Assembly (NCBI GenBank): GCA_002297415.1 | Contig: DBKZ01000057.1 | Span: 5,937 to 32,521 of the forward strand | Source: Ruminococcaceae bacterium UBA737 | GTDB taxonomy: Bacteria > Bacillota > Clostridia > Oscillospirales > Acutalibacteraceae | Length of the DNA: 26,585 nt | Direction: 5' to 3' | Part shown: one piece after another, positions 17,241 to 24,884 of the stretch | How the letters are laid out: every line of letters starts with the position of its first letter | How positions within the stretch are numbered: position 1 is the stretch's first letter | Position numbers and translations under genes: made by a program | The notes under the pieces: model-generated | What the model saw: the letters and a program-made list of their open reading frames with translations, nothing else | What the model was told of the DNA's origin: nothing | Databases searched by the model: none

Positions 17241-18794
17241 TTAAATTTTCTTGGTATGCTCGGTTAAGATCTTAGTTCCGGTAAAGGGCTCCTTGCCCAA
17301 AAGCCTTTCGACAAGCAGTTCGACGGTTTTTTCGTCCGCCCCGTTATTTACTTCAACTATTGTATGCTCCTCGGCAAAATAGTCCTCGGCAAAGAACGGC
17401 GAGCCGTAATTTATAATAAGCTTTTTATTCTTATCAAACAGCTGGAAAGCCCAAACCATCATAAACGAAACGCTCCAAGAGGTCGCATAATCCATACTCA
17501 TTGAAAAAATTGTAAGGTCATATTTCGACTGCAATTCGTCAATATCGTCCTGCCAGCAAACGCGTGACGGAACATCATATATATCTCTTTTGACCTCTGC
17601 GTTAAAGCCTGCCTTATTAAGAGCGTCGGCAAGGTTAGAAGCCGCCTTGCTGTTTTCATTTTCCGCCGCGTTTACAATAAGGATATTCTTAACCTTATCT
17701 GTATTAAGCGGCAAAAGGCCGATTTCATTTTTATATTCGCAAATTCCGTGCGCCGTTACTCTTTTGCTGATTTCATCCGCCTTTTCGGCTGTAGGCTCCT
17801 CATATTTCTTTTCCTTTAAGGCTTTATTTCTGAAATCTCTCATTTTCTGAATTCTTAAAAGCGCTTCATCGAGTCTGCTCTCGGGAATTTCGCCTGACAA
17901 AATAAGCTCTTCTATTCTGTCAGCCGCTTCTACAGGCGGCCACAAAAGAAGGTCGGCACCGCTTTTAAAAGCCTGAACGGTTTCTTCAATAAGATTGCCT
18001 GTCGCCATACCGCCCATTATAAGAGCGTCGGTAACAACAGCGCCTTCAAAGCCCAGCTCCTCTTTTAAAAGGTCGTTTGTAAGTCTTTTTGAATATGTAG
18101 CGATAGGATAGTAACCGTTTTCATATTCATCGGTATAAGATTTTAAGGAAACATGGGTAGTCATTACGCTTAAAGGAGAGGTTTTAAACAGCTCCTTATA
18201 AAGATAACCGTAGGAATTCATCCATTCATCGAAATCGAGCACATTTCTGCCGTGGCCGAAGTGCATATTTATACTGTTTGTTCCAAGACCCGGGAAATGC
18301 TTTAAGGTTGCGCAAACGCCCTGATCCTGAAGGCCTCTTACAACCTCGCTGTAAACCTTAGCTGTAAGCTTCGGGTCGTCGCTTGCGGCATAAAGCGGCA
18401 TTGAGCGGTCATAAAGCAGATCTACGCTCGGACCTAAAAGCCAATCGACACCGTGAAAATTCATCTGCATGCCTAAAAGCTTTCCGTAATCATAAGCGTC
18501 CTTTAAATTTTTGGAAGAAACAAGAGCGCTCGGACCGCAGGAGTACTTAGCGCCTGTAATCCCTGCTCCGTCGGCACATACCAAAAGCGGAACTTTAGAA
18601 TATTTTCTGCACTCGCAAAGTCTTTTATAAGAAGTGCCCGTTCCCATTTCGACGGTATCCTCAGCCCCGGGGAGCACCGAATAATACATGCCTCCGACAG
18701 GATATTTTTCAAAAAATTCCTTAGGTCCGCCGTGCTTATTTATTTCTCTTACGGTTACGATAAATGTCTGTAAAATTTTTTCTTTAAGCGTCAT
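17241..18794 (-). CDS. Cytosolic GH3-family glycoside hydrolase
   Basis: 517 residues with no signal peptide. The GH3 barrel is clear: GPSVDLL near 121, CATLKHFPGLGTNS at 161-174 (substrate-binding Lys165-His166), and VVTDALIMGGM at 253-263 with nucleophile Asp256. The region after residue 360 looks like a Rossmann-type C-terminal domain. The KHFPG(x)G motif resembles the NagZ beta-N-acetylhexosaminidase branch, but the Asp-Ser-His loop that supplies the acid/base in NagZ reads NMHFGHGRN here, so specificity is open: hexosaminidase, glucosidase or arabinosidase-like. ATG 18794 follows AAGGGG. It has its own tandem promoters and a terminator, so it is a single-gene unit placed next to the glycan genes. 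Confidence 0.85.
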   Translation of the reverse strand: MTLKEKILQTFIVTVREINKHGGPKEFFEKYPVGGMYYSVLPGAEDTVEMGTGTSYKRLCECRKYSKVPLLVCADGAGITGAKYSCGPSALVSSKNLKDAYDYGKLLGMQMNFHGVDWLLGPSVDLLYDRSMPLYAASDDPKLTAKVYSEVVRGLQDQGVCATLKHFPGLGTNSINMHFGHGRNVLDFDEWMNSYGYLYKELFKTSPLSVMTTHVSLKSYTDEYENGYYPIATYSKRLTNDLLKEELGFEGAVVTDALIMGGMATGNLIEETVQAFKSGADLLLWPPVEAADRIEELILSGEIPESRLDEALLRIQKMRDFRNKALKEKKYEEPTAEKADEISKRVTAHGICEYKNEIGLLPLNTDKVKNILIVNAAENENSKAASNLADALNKAGFNAEVKRDIYDVPSRVCWQDDIDELQSKYDLTIFSMSMDYATSWSVSFMMVWAFQLFDKNKKLIINYGSPFFAEDYFAEEHTIVEVNNGADEKTVELLVERLLGKEPFTGTKILTEHTKKI

Positions 18795-18826
18795 TTTTTA
18801 ACCCCTTTTTATTTTTGATATAATAC

Positions 18827-18855
18827 AGTATAGCATAAAGATAAAACGAATTCAA
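18827..18855 (-). promoter_or_regulatory. Proximal promoter of the GH3 gene
   Basis: Leftward TTGAAT (18850-18855), 17 bases, TATACT (18827-18832) preceded by TGC, forming an extended -10. Transcription would start near 18820, about 25 bases before the GH3 ATG. Confidence 0.75.
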
Positions 18856-18906
18856 CGGTTATTTTTCCGAATTTTAGTGTAAAAAACAATACTGAATACA
18901 TTATTT

Positions 18907-18934
18907 ATTATATTATCGGAAGATTTTAAGTCAA
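18907..18934 (-). promoter_or_regulatory. Distal promoter of the GH3 gene
   Basis: Leftward TTGACT (18929-18934), 16 bases, TATAAT (18907-18912). It lies about 80 bases upstream of the proximal promoter, giving a tandem arrangement. The remainder of 18795-19043 is AT-rich; a TATAAT at 19017-19022 on the + strand is too close to the cupin ribosome binding site to be a convincing promoter. Confidence 0.65.
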
Positions 18935-19043
18935 GCCCTCTTTTTTTAGTTAAGCGTACTTTTTTTACATTTTAAAATATTTACAATTTATTGATTATTA
19001 AATGCTTTTTTCGATATATAATAAAATAAAGGAGCTGAAAGAA

Positions 19044-19367
19044 ATGTATAAAAATATTGAAAAAGAAAAAAAGCTTTCGCTTAAAGATCTGATTGATTAC
19101 AGCGACGGACAGGTTGTAAGCAAGACCTTGGTACAAAACGACAAGGTCAGCATGACCTTGTTTTCTTTTGATAAGGACGAGGAAATTTCGACCCATGCCG
19201 CCGGCGGCGACGCAATGGTAACAGTGCTTGACGGAACGGGCAAATTCACCGTCGGCGGAAAGGAATATATCCTGACAGAGGGCGAAACGCTTATTATGCC
19301 GAAAGGAATTCCGCATGCTGTTTACGGCAAAGAAAAATTCAAAATGCAATTAACTGTTTCTTTTTAG
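19044..19367 (+). CDS. Small single-domain cupin protein
   Basis: 107 residues from ATG 19044, nine bases after AAAGGAG; the frame extends upstream but those codons lack a ribosome binding site. One double-stranded beta-helix is predicted: motif 1 EISTHAAGGDAMVTVLDGTG, with a single His rather than His-x-His, and motif 2 GETLIMPKGIPHAV. Single-domain cupins of this size often bind a metal or small sugar, but the reduced motif leaves function open. It stands alone, divergent from the GH3 gene, with a terminator behind it. Confidence 0.85.
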   Translation: MYKNIEKEKKLSLKDLIDYSDGQVVSKTLVQNDKVSMTLFSFDKDEEISTHAAGGDAMVTVLDGTGKFTVGGKEYILTEGETLIMPKGIPHAVYGKEKFKMQLTVSF

Positions 19368-19388
19368 TTTAATTCTGCCGCAACAAGC

Positions 19389-19437
19389 AAAAACACCATT
19401 TGTTTTTAGAAAGTGAAAACAAACGGTGTTTTTTTAT
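19389..19437. terminator. Bidirectional terminator after cupin gene and acyltransferase operon
   Basis: AAAAACACC-A-TTTGTTTT (19389-19406) pairs with AAAACAAA-C-GGTGTTTTT (19416-19433) with one mismatch, followed by T-rich sequence. On the left strand it directly follows the acyltransferase stop codon. Confidence 0.85.
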
Positions 19438-20192
19438 TTTTTTAAATATTCGATATAATTATAATCGCTTTCCCCGCTTCTTTTTATCATAGCCTCGGCC
19501 ACCTGATTTTTAAGGCTTTCGGCCTTTTCCCTGACGCTTTCTCCCTCGGGATAAAAGGGCCCGTCAATAAAAGCGGTAGCCTTAGGTCTTTTAAAAAGCT
19601 TGGATTTATTATAAGTAACAGTCATACAAAACGACGGTTTTTCGAATTTTACGGGGAATTTAAACGAAGTGTCCGAAAAAGGTCTTATAAAGGTGCAGTA
19701 TTCCCAGACATGCGCCTCAGGGTAGATTACTATACATTTATTTTCGCTTAATCTCGTCTTTATACTCGCCGTAAGATTTTTTAGTCCCTTAACGCTTTCT
19801 ATTACGGGCAGAGCGCCCAAAAAAGGCAGGATTTTTCCGATTACGGGAATTCCGTAATTTGCGGTGCTGACAATTGTATAGATTCTTTTAGGAAACAGCG
19901 CATGCGCGGGAGTGAAAACATCGCCTATAGGCTGAGTGTGATTGGCAAAAAGGAAATAGCCGGTATTTTTAAAATCCTTAAGCTTTTTTCTTCCCTCAAA
20001 TTTTATATGCAGAAAAAATCTGCAATAAGGATATGATAATCCCACCGCGGCGCCGTAAATTACAGCTGACAGAAATCTGTCAAAAAAACCGGTTCTGATA
20101 AATTTATAATCATCGCCTAATTTTATGTCCTGATTTTTTGTTTCCTCGAAATCCTGCGTAAGACTTTCATAATATCTTTTTTCAGTGTTCAA
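19434..20192 (-). CDS. LPLAT/PlsC-like acyltransferase, second of a pair
   Basis: About 252 residues. The acyltransferase block is FANHTQPIGD, in which five residues separate the catalytic-type His and Asp instead of the usual four. Later motifs are LGALPVIESVKGLKNL and IVIYPEAHVWEY in the place of the FPEG-type substrate motif. A hydrophobic stretch near residue 35 may touch the membrane. The family moves acyl chains onto glycerol phosphate or glycolipid hydroxyls. Start: AAGGG (in the 3' end of the preceding gene) is eight bases before TTG 20192; GTG 20201 is in frame but overlaps the ribosome binding site. The gene overlaps its upstream neighbour by about ten bases and ends the four-gene operon. 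Confidence 0.75.
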   Translation of the reverse strand: MNTEKRYYESLTQDFEETKNQDIKLGDDYKFIRTGFFDRFLSAVIYGAAVGLSYPYCRFFLHIKFEGRKKLKDFKNTGYFLFANHTQPIGDVFTPAHALFPKRIYTIVSTANYGIPVIGKILPFLGALPVIESVKGLKNLTASIKTRLSENKCIVIYPEAHVWEYCTFIRPFSDTSFKFPVKFEKPSFCMTVTYNKSKLFKRPKATAFIDGPFYPEGESVREKAESLKNQVAEAMIKRSGESDYNYIEYLKK

Positions 20193-21051
20193 AAGCCTCA
20201 CCCTTAAATCCTGCTATATCCGAAACATCGAAAGAATAATCAAGCGGCTTATTATAAACCTCTTCATAGCACTGCTTTTTAAGCTCATAATCCCTGTCTG
20301 CAAGAAGCTGAGAATTTTCCTTGACGCTTAAATTCTTATCGGGGTTAAGCAAGCCTAAAACATGCATTACATATCTTACCTTTTTAAACTGCTCGGACGC
20401 GTCCTTATCTGTATCGACGACCTCTACAAAGCAGGAAAGAACAGGAACATTAAGCTTAGCCGCATAATAATACGCTCCCTTTTTAGGCGGACGGGGCTTG
20501 CGGTAATTAAACCACATTTCCTGTTCGGGATAAAGGAGGACCGCCTCGCTTTTACCGACTGTTTTTTCTTTTAAAATTTTCATAAAATCACGGGCAAGGT
20601 AATGCGGCTCGGGCGAAATCGGAATGGTATCGGCATAGTTCATTAAAAATCCGATTATTCCCGTCATTGCAAAGTTTGATGTCTGGCTGATTATATTAAG
20701 CTTTTTATCAAGCTTATTTGTAAGGTATCTTACGACCGTATTTTCAAAAGGGCTGAAATGATTGCTTGTTATAATAACTCCGCCCAGATTTTCGGGAACT
20801 TTTTCAAGCCCCTTTATAACTGTATCGCGATTTATAAAGACAGTCGCGGTTTTTGCAATAAAAACCGCCGCGTTTCTCTTTATTTTATAATTAAATGTAT
20901 TTCTGTTTTTAATATAGTTATCTGTTATAAGCTTATTCTGGTCGTTGGTCAGCACGGGGTCGTTAAGCTCGACTTTATTATGAAATTCGCCCGACTGCGA
21001 GTATTTTTTGATATTTTCAATTACTTCAATACGGCCGTTATCCTTACTCAT
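20182..21051 (-). CDS. LPLAT/PlsC-like acyltransferase, first of a pair
   Basis: 289 residues. It has the superfamily layout IITSNHFSPFENTVVRYL, where Glu stands in place of the usual Asp of the His-x4-Asp dyad. Further on are DTIPISPEPHYLARDFM and LLYPEQEMWFNYRKPRP, a conserved-looking block that replaces FPEGT. The N-terminal 60 residues are polar. Its start overlaps the preceding glycosyltransferase stop as ATGA. With the second acyltransferase and two GT8 enzymes it forms a likely surface glycolipid assembly set. Substrate unknown. Confidence 0.75.
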   Translation of the reverse strand: MSKDNGRIEVIENIKKYSQSGEFHNKVELNDPVLTNDQNKLITDNYIKNRNTFNYKIKRNAAVFIAKTATVFINRDTVIKGLEKVPENLGGVIITSNHFSPFENTVVRYLTNKLDKKLNIISQTSNFAMTGIIGFLMNYADTIPISPEPHYLARDFMKILKEKTVGKSEAVLLYPEQEMWFNYRKPRPPKKGAYYYAAKLNVPVLSCFVEVVDTDKDASEQFKKVRYVMHVLGLLNPDKNLSVKENSQLLADRDYELKKQCYEEVYNKPLDYSFDVSDIAGFKGEAFEH

Positions 21052-21998
21052 AAACGGATTTTAACTCCTTTTTCAAGCATTTTCTTAAAGGTTACTTCAT
21101 TACTCTGAATTTCTGTTCCGCGCTTTACCAAAAGCTCCATGCAATCCTTATCGGATTTTTTCTGCTCATCGGAATAATTTTTCTTATATTCTTTTATTTC
21201 ATCAATATATCCGCAGTCCTCGGCATATTTGAAAAATTCCTCTTCGTATTTTATTTCGTCATAGCACCAAGGCTTTGAAAACAGATTATAATGAATGAGC
21301 TTCGGCTCTGAAACAGGAACCGAGCTGTCGGGCATTGTATCCCATTTTTGGTCAAGATAATAAATCTTGCCGTTGCAGATTGCATTGATATAGTCCTGAT
21401 CGGGTGCTATGGAATCAAAATGATAGGTATTTAAAAGATTTAAGAAATGCTCCTCAAAGCCTGTATCTCTCATCTTTTTAAGATTCATAAGCAAAACGCC
21501 CGAATTTATATATTCGTCTCCCTTTACTCCTACCGCATTTTCCGTATAAGCTACCAGCGGAGGAACATCGGCAATGGAATAATCCCTGCATGCACCGATG
21601 AAATTATCTCCGATATCGGTTTCATAAAGCTCCGCAACATCACCTGTTAATACAACATCGCTGTCTATATATATTCCCTTGTCATACTCAGGAAACATTA
21701 GCGGAATAAAAAGTCTGAAATAGATAGTAAGCGTAAAATAATCGCAGCGGAGCCTGTTGCTCATGCGGTCGGTTATAGATTCAAAGCTGTTCTTCATCGG
21801 AATGCAGTCAACCTTAAAATTATCCTTTGCAAGCTTTTTAAGCTTATTTATATTGTTATCATTTAACTCCTGATAAAGCACAACCGCTCTGTAATTCTTA
21901 TCCTTCGAAGAATTTTTAACAGCGGAATTTATCGCCGCCGCCAAAAAGGGCGCATAATTATCGTCTACCGTAAAAAATACCGGAATTTCATTTTTCAT
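21048..21998 (-). CDS. GT8-family glycosyltransferase, second gene
   Basis: 316 residues starting at ATG 21998 (KNEIPVFFTVDDNYAPFLAA). The frame opens further at TTG 22028 but GGAG favours ATG 21998, which overlaps the previous gene by 11 bases. The GT-A fold motifs are complete: nucleotide-sugar site VFFTVDDNYAPF, metal-binding DSD in GIYIDSDVVLTGD, YINSGVLLMNL, APDQDYINAI and the C-terminal LIHYNLFSKPW. GT8 enzymes use UDP-glucose or UDP-galactose with retention. No signal peptide; it would act at the cytosolic face of the membrane. Confidence 0.9.
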   Translation of the reverse strand: MKNEIPVFFTVDDNYAPFLAAAINSAVKNSSKDKNYRAVVLYQELNDNNINKLKKLAKDNFKVDCIPMKNSFESITDRMSNRLRCDYFTLTIYFRLFIPLMFPEYDKGIYIDSDVVLTGDVAELYETDIGDNFIGACRDYSIADVPPLVAYTENAVGVKGDEYINSGVLLMNLKKMRDTGFEEHFLNLLNTYHFDSIAPDQDYINAICNGKIYYLDQKWDTMPDSSVPVSEPKLIHYNLFSKPWCYDEIKYEEEFFKYAEDCGYIDEIKEYKKNYSDEQKKSDKDCMELLVKRGTEIQSNEVTFKKMLEKGVKIRL

Positions 21999-22806
21999 AG
22001 CTTTCTTTCTCCGTTTCATAGCTCTCAAAAAGCTTATTATAATCGTTTATTTTAAGAACATTTTTAACCCTTTCGGTTTCCCACGGCTTAACGGTCCTCG
22101 TTCTTATATAAGGGAAAAACAAAAATCGGGTTGAAAAATGCTGAAAGACGGTTTTATCGTTCGGGTCTCCCTGCTCGTTATAAACTCTGCTTATAATATT
22201 CTTTTCGCAGATTTTGTTAATGGCGCTTTGGTCAGGCATGAACATTCTTTTCTCTGCGCAAAGCTCTCTGCATTTTAAAAAGGTCTTGTTTTCCCTGACC
22301 CTTTTCATATTTATAAGCAAAACGCCCGAGTTTATATAATCGAATTTAAAGCGGGATTTTTTAAAGAAATACTTTCCGTAACGGTCAAGCGCTCCGCAGA
22401 TATCGCAGTCTGACATATCGGTATTATAAAACTCTAAAAAATCCTTTCTGCAAAGAACATCGGTATCAAGATAAAGAATTTTATCGGGGATTTCCTTAAC
22501 CTCGTCCGCAAAAAGGCGGAGCATACAAAACGGGGTAAACCTTGTTTTAACATTTGCCTGCGGAATATTTTTAAAAAACATCTCGCTGATATCCAAAACC
22601 GAAGCAAAAGAATTTTCGTTTTTCCTTTTAAGCGTTTTTGTAAGCTTATCCTCAAAATCCTTTGATATAGGAAGCTTTTTTTCCGCGGGCAAGCCTGCCG
22701 TAAGAATATAAATGCAAAGCTCTTCCTCGGTACAGGAAATCAGGGACATAGCGCTTAAAAGAATTCCGTTTTTCATATTTGCGTCTCCGCAGTAAAGAAT
22801 ATTCAA
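21988..22806 (-). CDS. GT8-family glycosyltransferase, first gene of the operon
   Basis: 272 residues from TTG 22806 (NILYCGDANMKNGILLSA). GAGGTG at 22813-22818 lies six bases upstream. The in-frame ATG 22839 lacks a ribosome binding site and sits within the promoter, so it is rejected. GT8 motifs: LYLDTDVLCRKD (DTD metal site), FDYINSGVLLINM, MPDQSAINKI and QHFSTRFLFF leading to VKPWE. It differs from its neighbour in sequence, so the two likely add different sugars in sequence. Confidence 0.88.
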   Translation of the reverse strand: MNILYCGDANMKNGILLSAMSLISCTEEELCIYILTAGLPAEKKLPISKDFEDKLTKTLKRKNENSFASVLDISEMFFKNIPQANVKTRFTPFCMLRLFADEVKEIPDKILYLDTDVLCRKDFLEFYNTDMSDCDICGALDRYGKYFFKKSRFKFDYINSGVLLINMKRVRENKTFLKCRELCAEKRMFMPDQSAINKICEKNIISRVYNEQGDPNDKTVFQHFSTRFLFFPYIRTRTVKPWETERVKNVLKINDYNKLFESYETEKESYEK

Positions 22807-22829
22807 GCCGTTCACCTCACTTGAAAAAT

Positions 22830-22859
22830 ATTTTAACATAAAAGCCGTTTTTAAGTCAA
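22830..22859 (-). promoter_or_regulatory. Promoter of the GT8/acyltransferase operon
   Basis: Leftward TTGACT (22854-22859), 18 bases, TAAAAT (22830-22835) with an upstream TGT, forming an extended -10. Predicted start near 22823, about 17 bases before the TTG start codon. Confidence 0.7.
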
Positions 22860-22865
22860 GCTATA

Positions 22866-22925
22866 TTAAATTCTACCGCTCTACTCGGCTTCTACCGAGA
22901 GTAGAATTTAAAAAATATGCTCTAC
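22866..22925. repeat. Palindrome with TCTAC repeats between divergent promoters
   Basis: TTAAATTCTAC (22866-22876) and GTAGAATTTAA (22901-22911) pair perfectly over 11 bases. Within, CTCGG (22884-22888) and CCGAG (22895-22899) pair around CTTCTA. TCTAC occurs at 22872, 22880, 22891 and 22921 on the + strand, and GTAGA at 22901. It lies directly between the GT8-operon and phosphatase promoters, so an operator is more likely than a terminator. Confidence 0.6.
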
Positions 22926-22930
22926 CCCGC

Positions 22931-22959
22931 TTTACAAACCCTAAAAAACATGCTAAAAT
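22931..22959 (+). promoter_or_regulatory. Promoter of the HAD phosphatase gene
   Basis: TTTACA (22931-22936), 17 bases, TAAAAT (22954-22959) preceded by TGC, an extended -10. Predicted start near 22966, roughly 20 bases before the GTG start. Confidence 0.75.
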
Positions 22960-22984
22960 ATCAAAAAACAAAACGGTGGTAAAA

Positions 22985-23617
22985 GTGAAAAAATATCATA
23001 TTTTCGATATGGACGGAACCCTTGCGGATTCGATGCCTGTATTTGCGCAAAATCTTTTAAATTTGCTTAAAAATTCGGGCGTTAATTATCCCGACAATAT
23101 TATTCGGATTTTAACGCCTATGGGAGGACTGTTAGGCGCTGAATATCTCGTAAAATTAGGAGCGGCTAAATCCGTAAACGAGGTCATAGAATTTATAAAC
23201 GGTATCGCCGATAAGGCTTACGGCGAGCAGATAGAATTAAAGCCCTATGCAAAGGATTATATCGAAAGTCTTTATAAAAACGGCTGTAAGCTGTATGCTC
23301 TCTCGGCAAGCGCGAAAAAGCATATTAAAATGTGCTTTACAAGGAACGGTATTATTGACAGATTTTCGGAAATCTATTCTTCGGACGTTTTTTCTCTTCC
23401 CAAAAGCAACCCCGAAATATACTTAAAGCTTACTAAGCTTATCGGCTGCAAGCCCGAAGAAGCCGCGTTTTACGACGACAATATTTCGGCTGTCAAAGCG
23501 GCAAAGGAAGCAGGTCTTTACACCTTCGGAGTTTATGATATTTCATCATCGGACTGCGAAGAGCAGATGAAAAAATTTTCCGACAAATATATTAAAAGCT
23601 TTAAAGAGCTGATATAA
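22985..23617 (+). CDS. HAD-superfamily phosphatase, Gph/beta-phosphoglucomutase-like
   Basis: 210 residues from GTG 22985 with GGTGG five bases upstream; the earlier in-frame GTG 22976 lies within that ribosome binding site. Motif I is HIFDMDGTLADSM (nucleophile Asp and acid/base Asp), motif II is LSASAKKH, the motif III Lys is in PKSNPEIYLKL, and motif IV is FYDDNISAVKAAKEAG. The helical cap follows motif I, as in subfamily I enzymes acting on small phosphate esters such as sugar phosphates or phosphoglycolate. Substrate cannot be read from sequence. It is divergent from the glycolipid operon and convergent with dnaJ. Confidence 0.85.
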   Translation: MKKYHIFDMDGTLADSMPVFAQNLLNLLKNSGVNYPDNIIRILTPMGGLLGAEYLVKLGAAKSVNEVIEFINGIADKAYGEQIELKPYAKDYIESLYKNGCKLYALSASAKKHIKMCFTRNGIIDRFSEIYSSDVFSLPKSNPEIYLKLTKLIGCKPEEAAFYDDNISAVKAAKEAGLYTFGVYDISSSDCEEQMKKFSDKYIKSFKELI

Positions 23618-23646
23618 AAAAATCCCTAGGCTGTAAAACCTAGGGA
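23618..23646. terminator. Terminator between phosphatase gene and dnaJ
   Basis: TCCCTAGG (23623-23630) and CCTAGGGA (23639-23646) pair around an 8-base loop. The run of A at 23616-23622 gives a good U-tract for the leftward dnaJ transcript; the + side has a weaker T-rich tail. Confidence 0.85.
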
Positions 23647-23652
23647 CTTATT

Positions 23653-24813
23653 TTATTTATCTCCGAAAAAGCTCTTGACCTTATCGGCAAAGGTTTTCTT
23701 CTTCTTGTAATTTTTATCGTCGGTTAAAGAATCGAATTCCTTAAGCTTTTCTCTTTGAGCCTTTGAAAGGTCTCTCGGAACCTCGACGATTATTTTTACA
23801 TACTGATCGCCTTTTCCGATATAATTAAGGCGCTGTATTCCTTTGCCCTTCAATTTGAATTCATCATTCGGCTGAGTTCCCTCATGAATGGTGAATTTCA
23901 CCTTTCCGTCAAGCGTAGGAACGGTTATCTCGGCGCCTAAAGCCGCCTGAGCAAAGGTTATCGGGATATCGCAGTAAACATCAAAGCCTCTGCGCTCAAA
24001 AATAGGATGAGGACGCATATTGACATTTATGCGCAGATCTCCCGCAGGACCGCCGTTAATTCCGGCGTCTCCGCCACCGCGGAGATTTATTATCTGACCG
24101 TCGTCAATTCCGGCAGGAATATCGACGGTCTTTTCAACCGTATGTCTTATTCTTCCCTTACCCGCACAGGTATGGCAGGGCTTATCAACGATTTTACCTC
24201 TTCCTCGGCAGTTATCGCAGACGTGCTGGGTCCGCATCTGTCCGAAAGGTGTTCTCTGAACACTTGTTACCTGACCGCTGCCGTGACAAACGGGGCAGGT
24301 TTTCGGTGTGCTTCCCTTTTCGGCGCCCGAGCCTGAGCAATCGGGACAATTATCAATCTTTGTGATTTTAATTGTTTTCTTACAGCCCTTTGCGGCTTCT
24401 TCAAATGAAACATTGACCGATGCAGACGCATCGTTTCCGCGTCTCGGAGCATTAGGGTTTGAACGCTGTCCTCCGCCGAAACCGCCTCCGAAGAAGGAAC
24501 TGAATATATCGCCTAAATCGCCGAAATCTCCTGTAAATCCGCCGCCGTAGCCGCCCTGACCGCCGCCTGCGCCGAAGTTCGGGTCAACACCGGCATGGCC
24601 GAACTGATCGTACCTTGCGCGCTTTTCCTTATTTGAAAGGACCTCATACGCCTCGTTTACTTCTTTGAACTTTTTCTCTGCCTCAGCGTCTCCGGGGTGA
24701 AGATCCGGATGATATTTTTTTGCGGCTTTTCTGTATGCTTTTTTTAAATCATCGTCACTAACGGATTTATCAACTCCGAGGACGTCATAATAATCTCTCT
24801 TCTCTTCAGCCAC
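23653..24813 (-). CDS. dnaJ: Chaperone DnaJ
   Basis: 386 residues, the full length for a type I Hsp40. The J-domain (about 6-70) has His35-Pro36-Asp37, which stimulates DnaK ATPase. A Gly/Phe-rich segment (about 80-118) follows. Four CxxCxGxG zinc repeats start at Cys156, Cys173, Cys199 and Cys213. Two C-terminal substrate-binding domains follow. The start is GTG 24813, eight bases after TGGAG. It lies 71 bases after dnaK in the same direction with a hairpin between, and ends at its own terminator. Confidence 0.98.
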   Translation of the reverse strand: MAEEKRDYYDVLGVDKSVSDDDLKKAYRKAAKKYHPDLHPGDAEAEKKFKEVNEAYEVLSNKEKRARYDQFGHAGVDPNFGAGGGQGGYGGGFTGDFGDLGDIFSSFFGGGFGGGQRSNPNAPRRGNDASASVNVSFEEAAKGCKKTIKITKIDNCPDCSGSGAEKGSTPKTCPVCHGSGQVTSVQRTPFGQMRTQHVCDNCRGRGKIVDKPCHTCAGKGRIRHTVEKTVDIPAGIDDGQIINLRGGGDAGINGGPAGDLRINVNMRPHPIFERRGFDVYCDIPITFAQAALGAEITVPTLDGKVKFTIHEGTQPNDEFKLKGKGIQRLNYIGKGDQYVKIIVEVPRDLSKAQREKLKEFDSLTDDKNYKKKKTFADKVKSFFGDK

Positions 24814-24839
24814 GAAAATTTCTCCATTTATTCAAATTC

Positions 24840-24868
24840 GTATGGGCGTGAAATTTACACGCCCATAC
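24840..24868 (-). promoter_or_regulatory. Perfect hairpin between dnaK and dnaJ
   Basis: GTATGGGCGTG (24840-24850) and CACGCCCATAC (24858-24868) pair over 11 bases around AAATTTA. No U-tract follows in the leftward transcript, so it is probably an mRNA-stability, processing or partial attenuation element setting the dnaK:dnaJ ratio. Confidence 0.65.
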
Positions 24869-24884
24869 AGATTAAAGTATTATA

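Noticed and set aside
19017..19022. TATAAT upstream of the cupin gene as its -10 box
   Set aside because: Transcription would start within the ribosome binding site, and no -35 box is at proper distance.
19142..19160. Inverted repeat CAAGGTC/GACCTTG inside the cupin gene
   Set aside because: It is inside normal coding sequence with no flanking regulatory feature; chance codon pairing is sufficient.
18981..19349. 122-codon leftward frame opposite the cupin gene
   Set aside because: It is antisense to a gene with recognised cupin motifs and lacks its own start signals.
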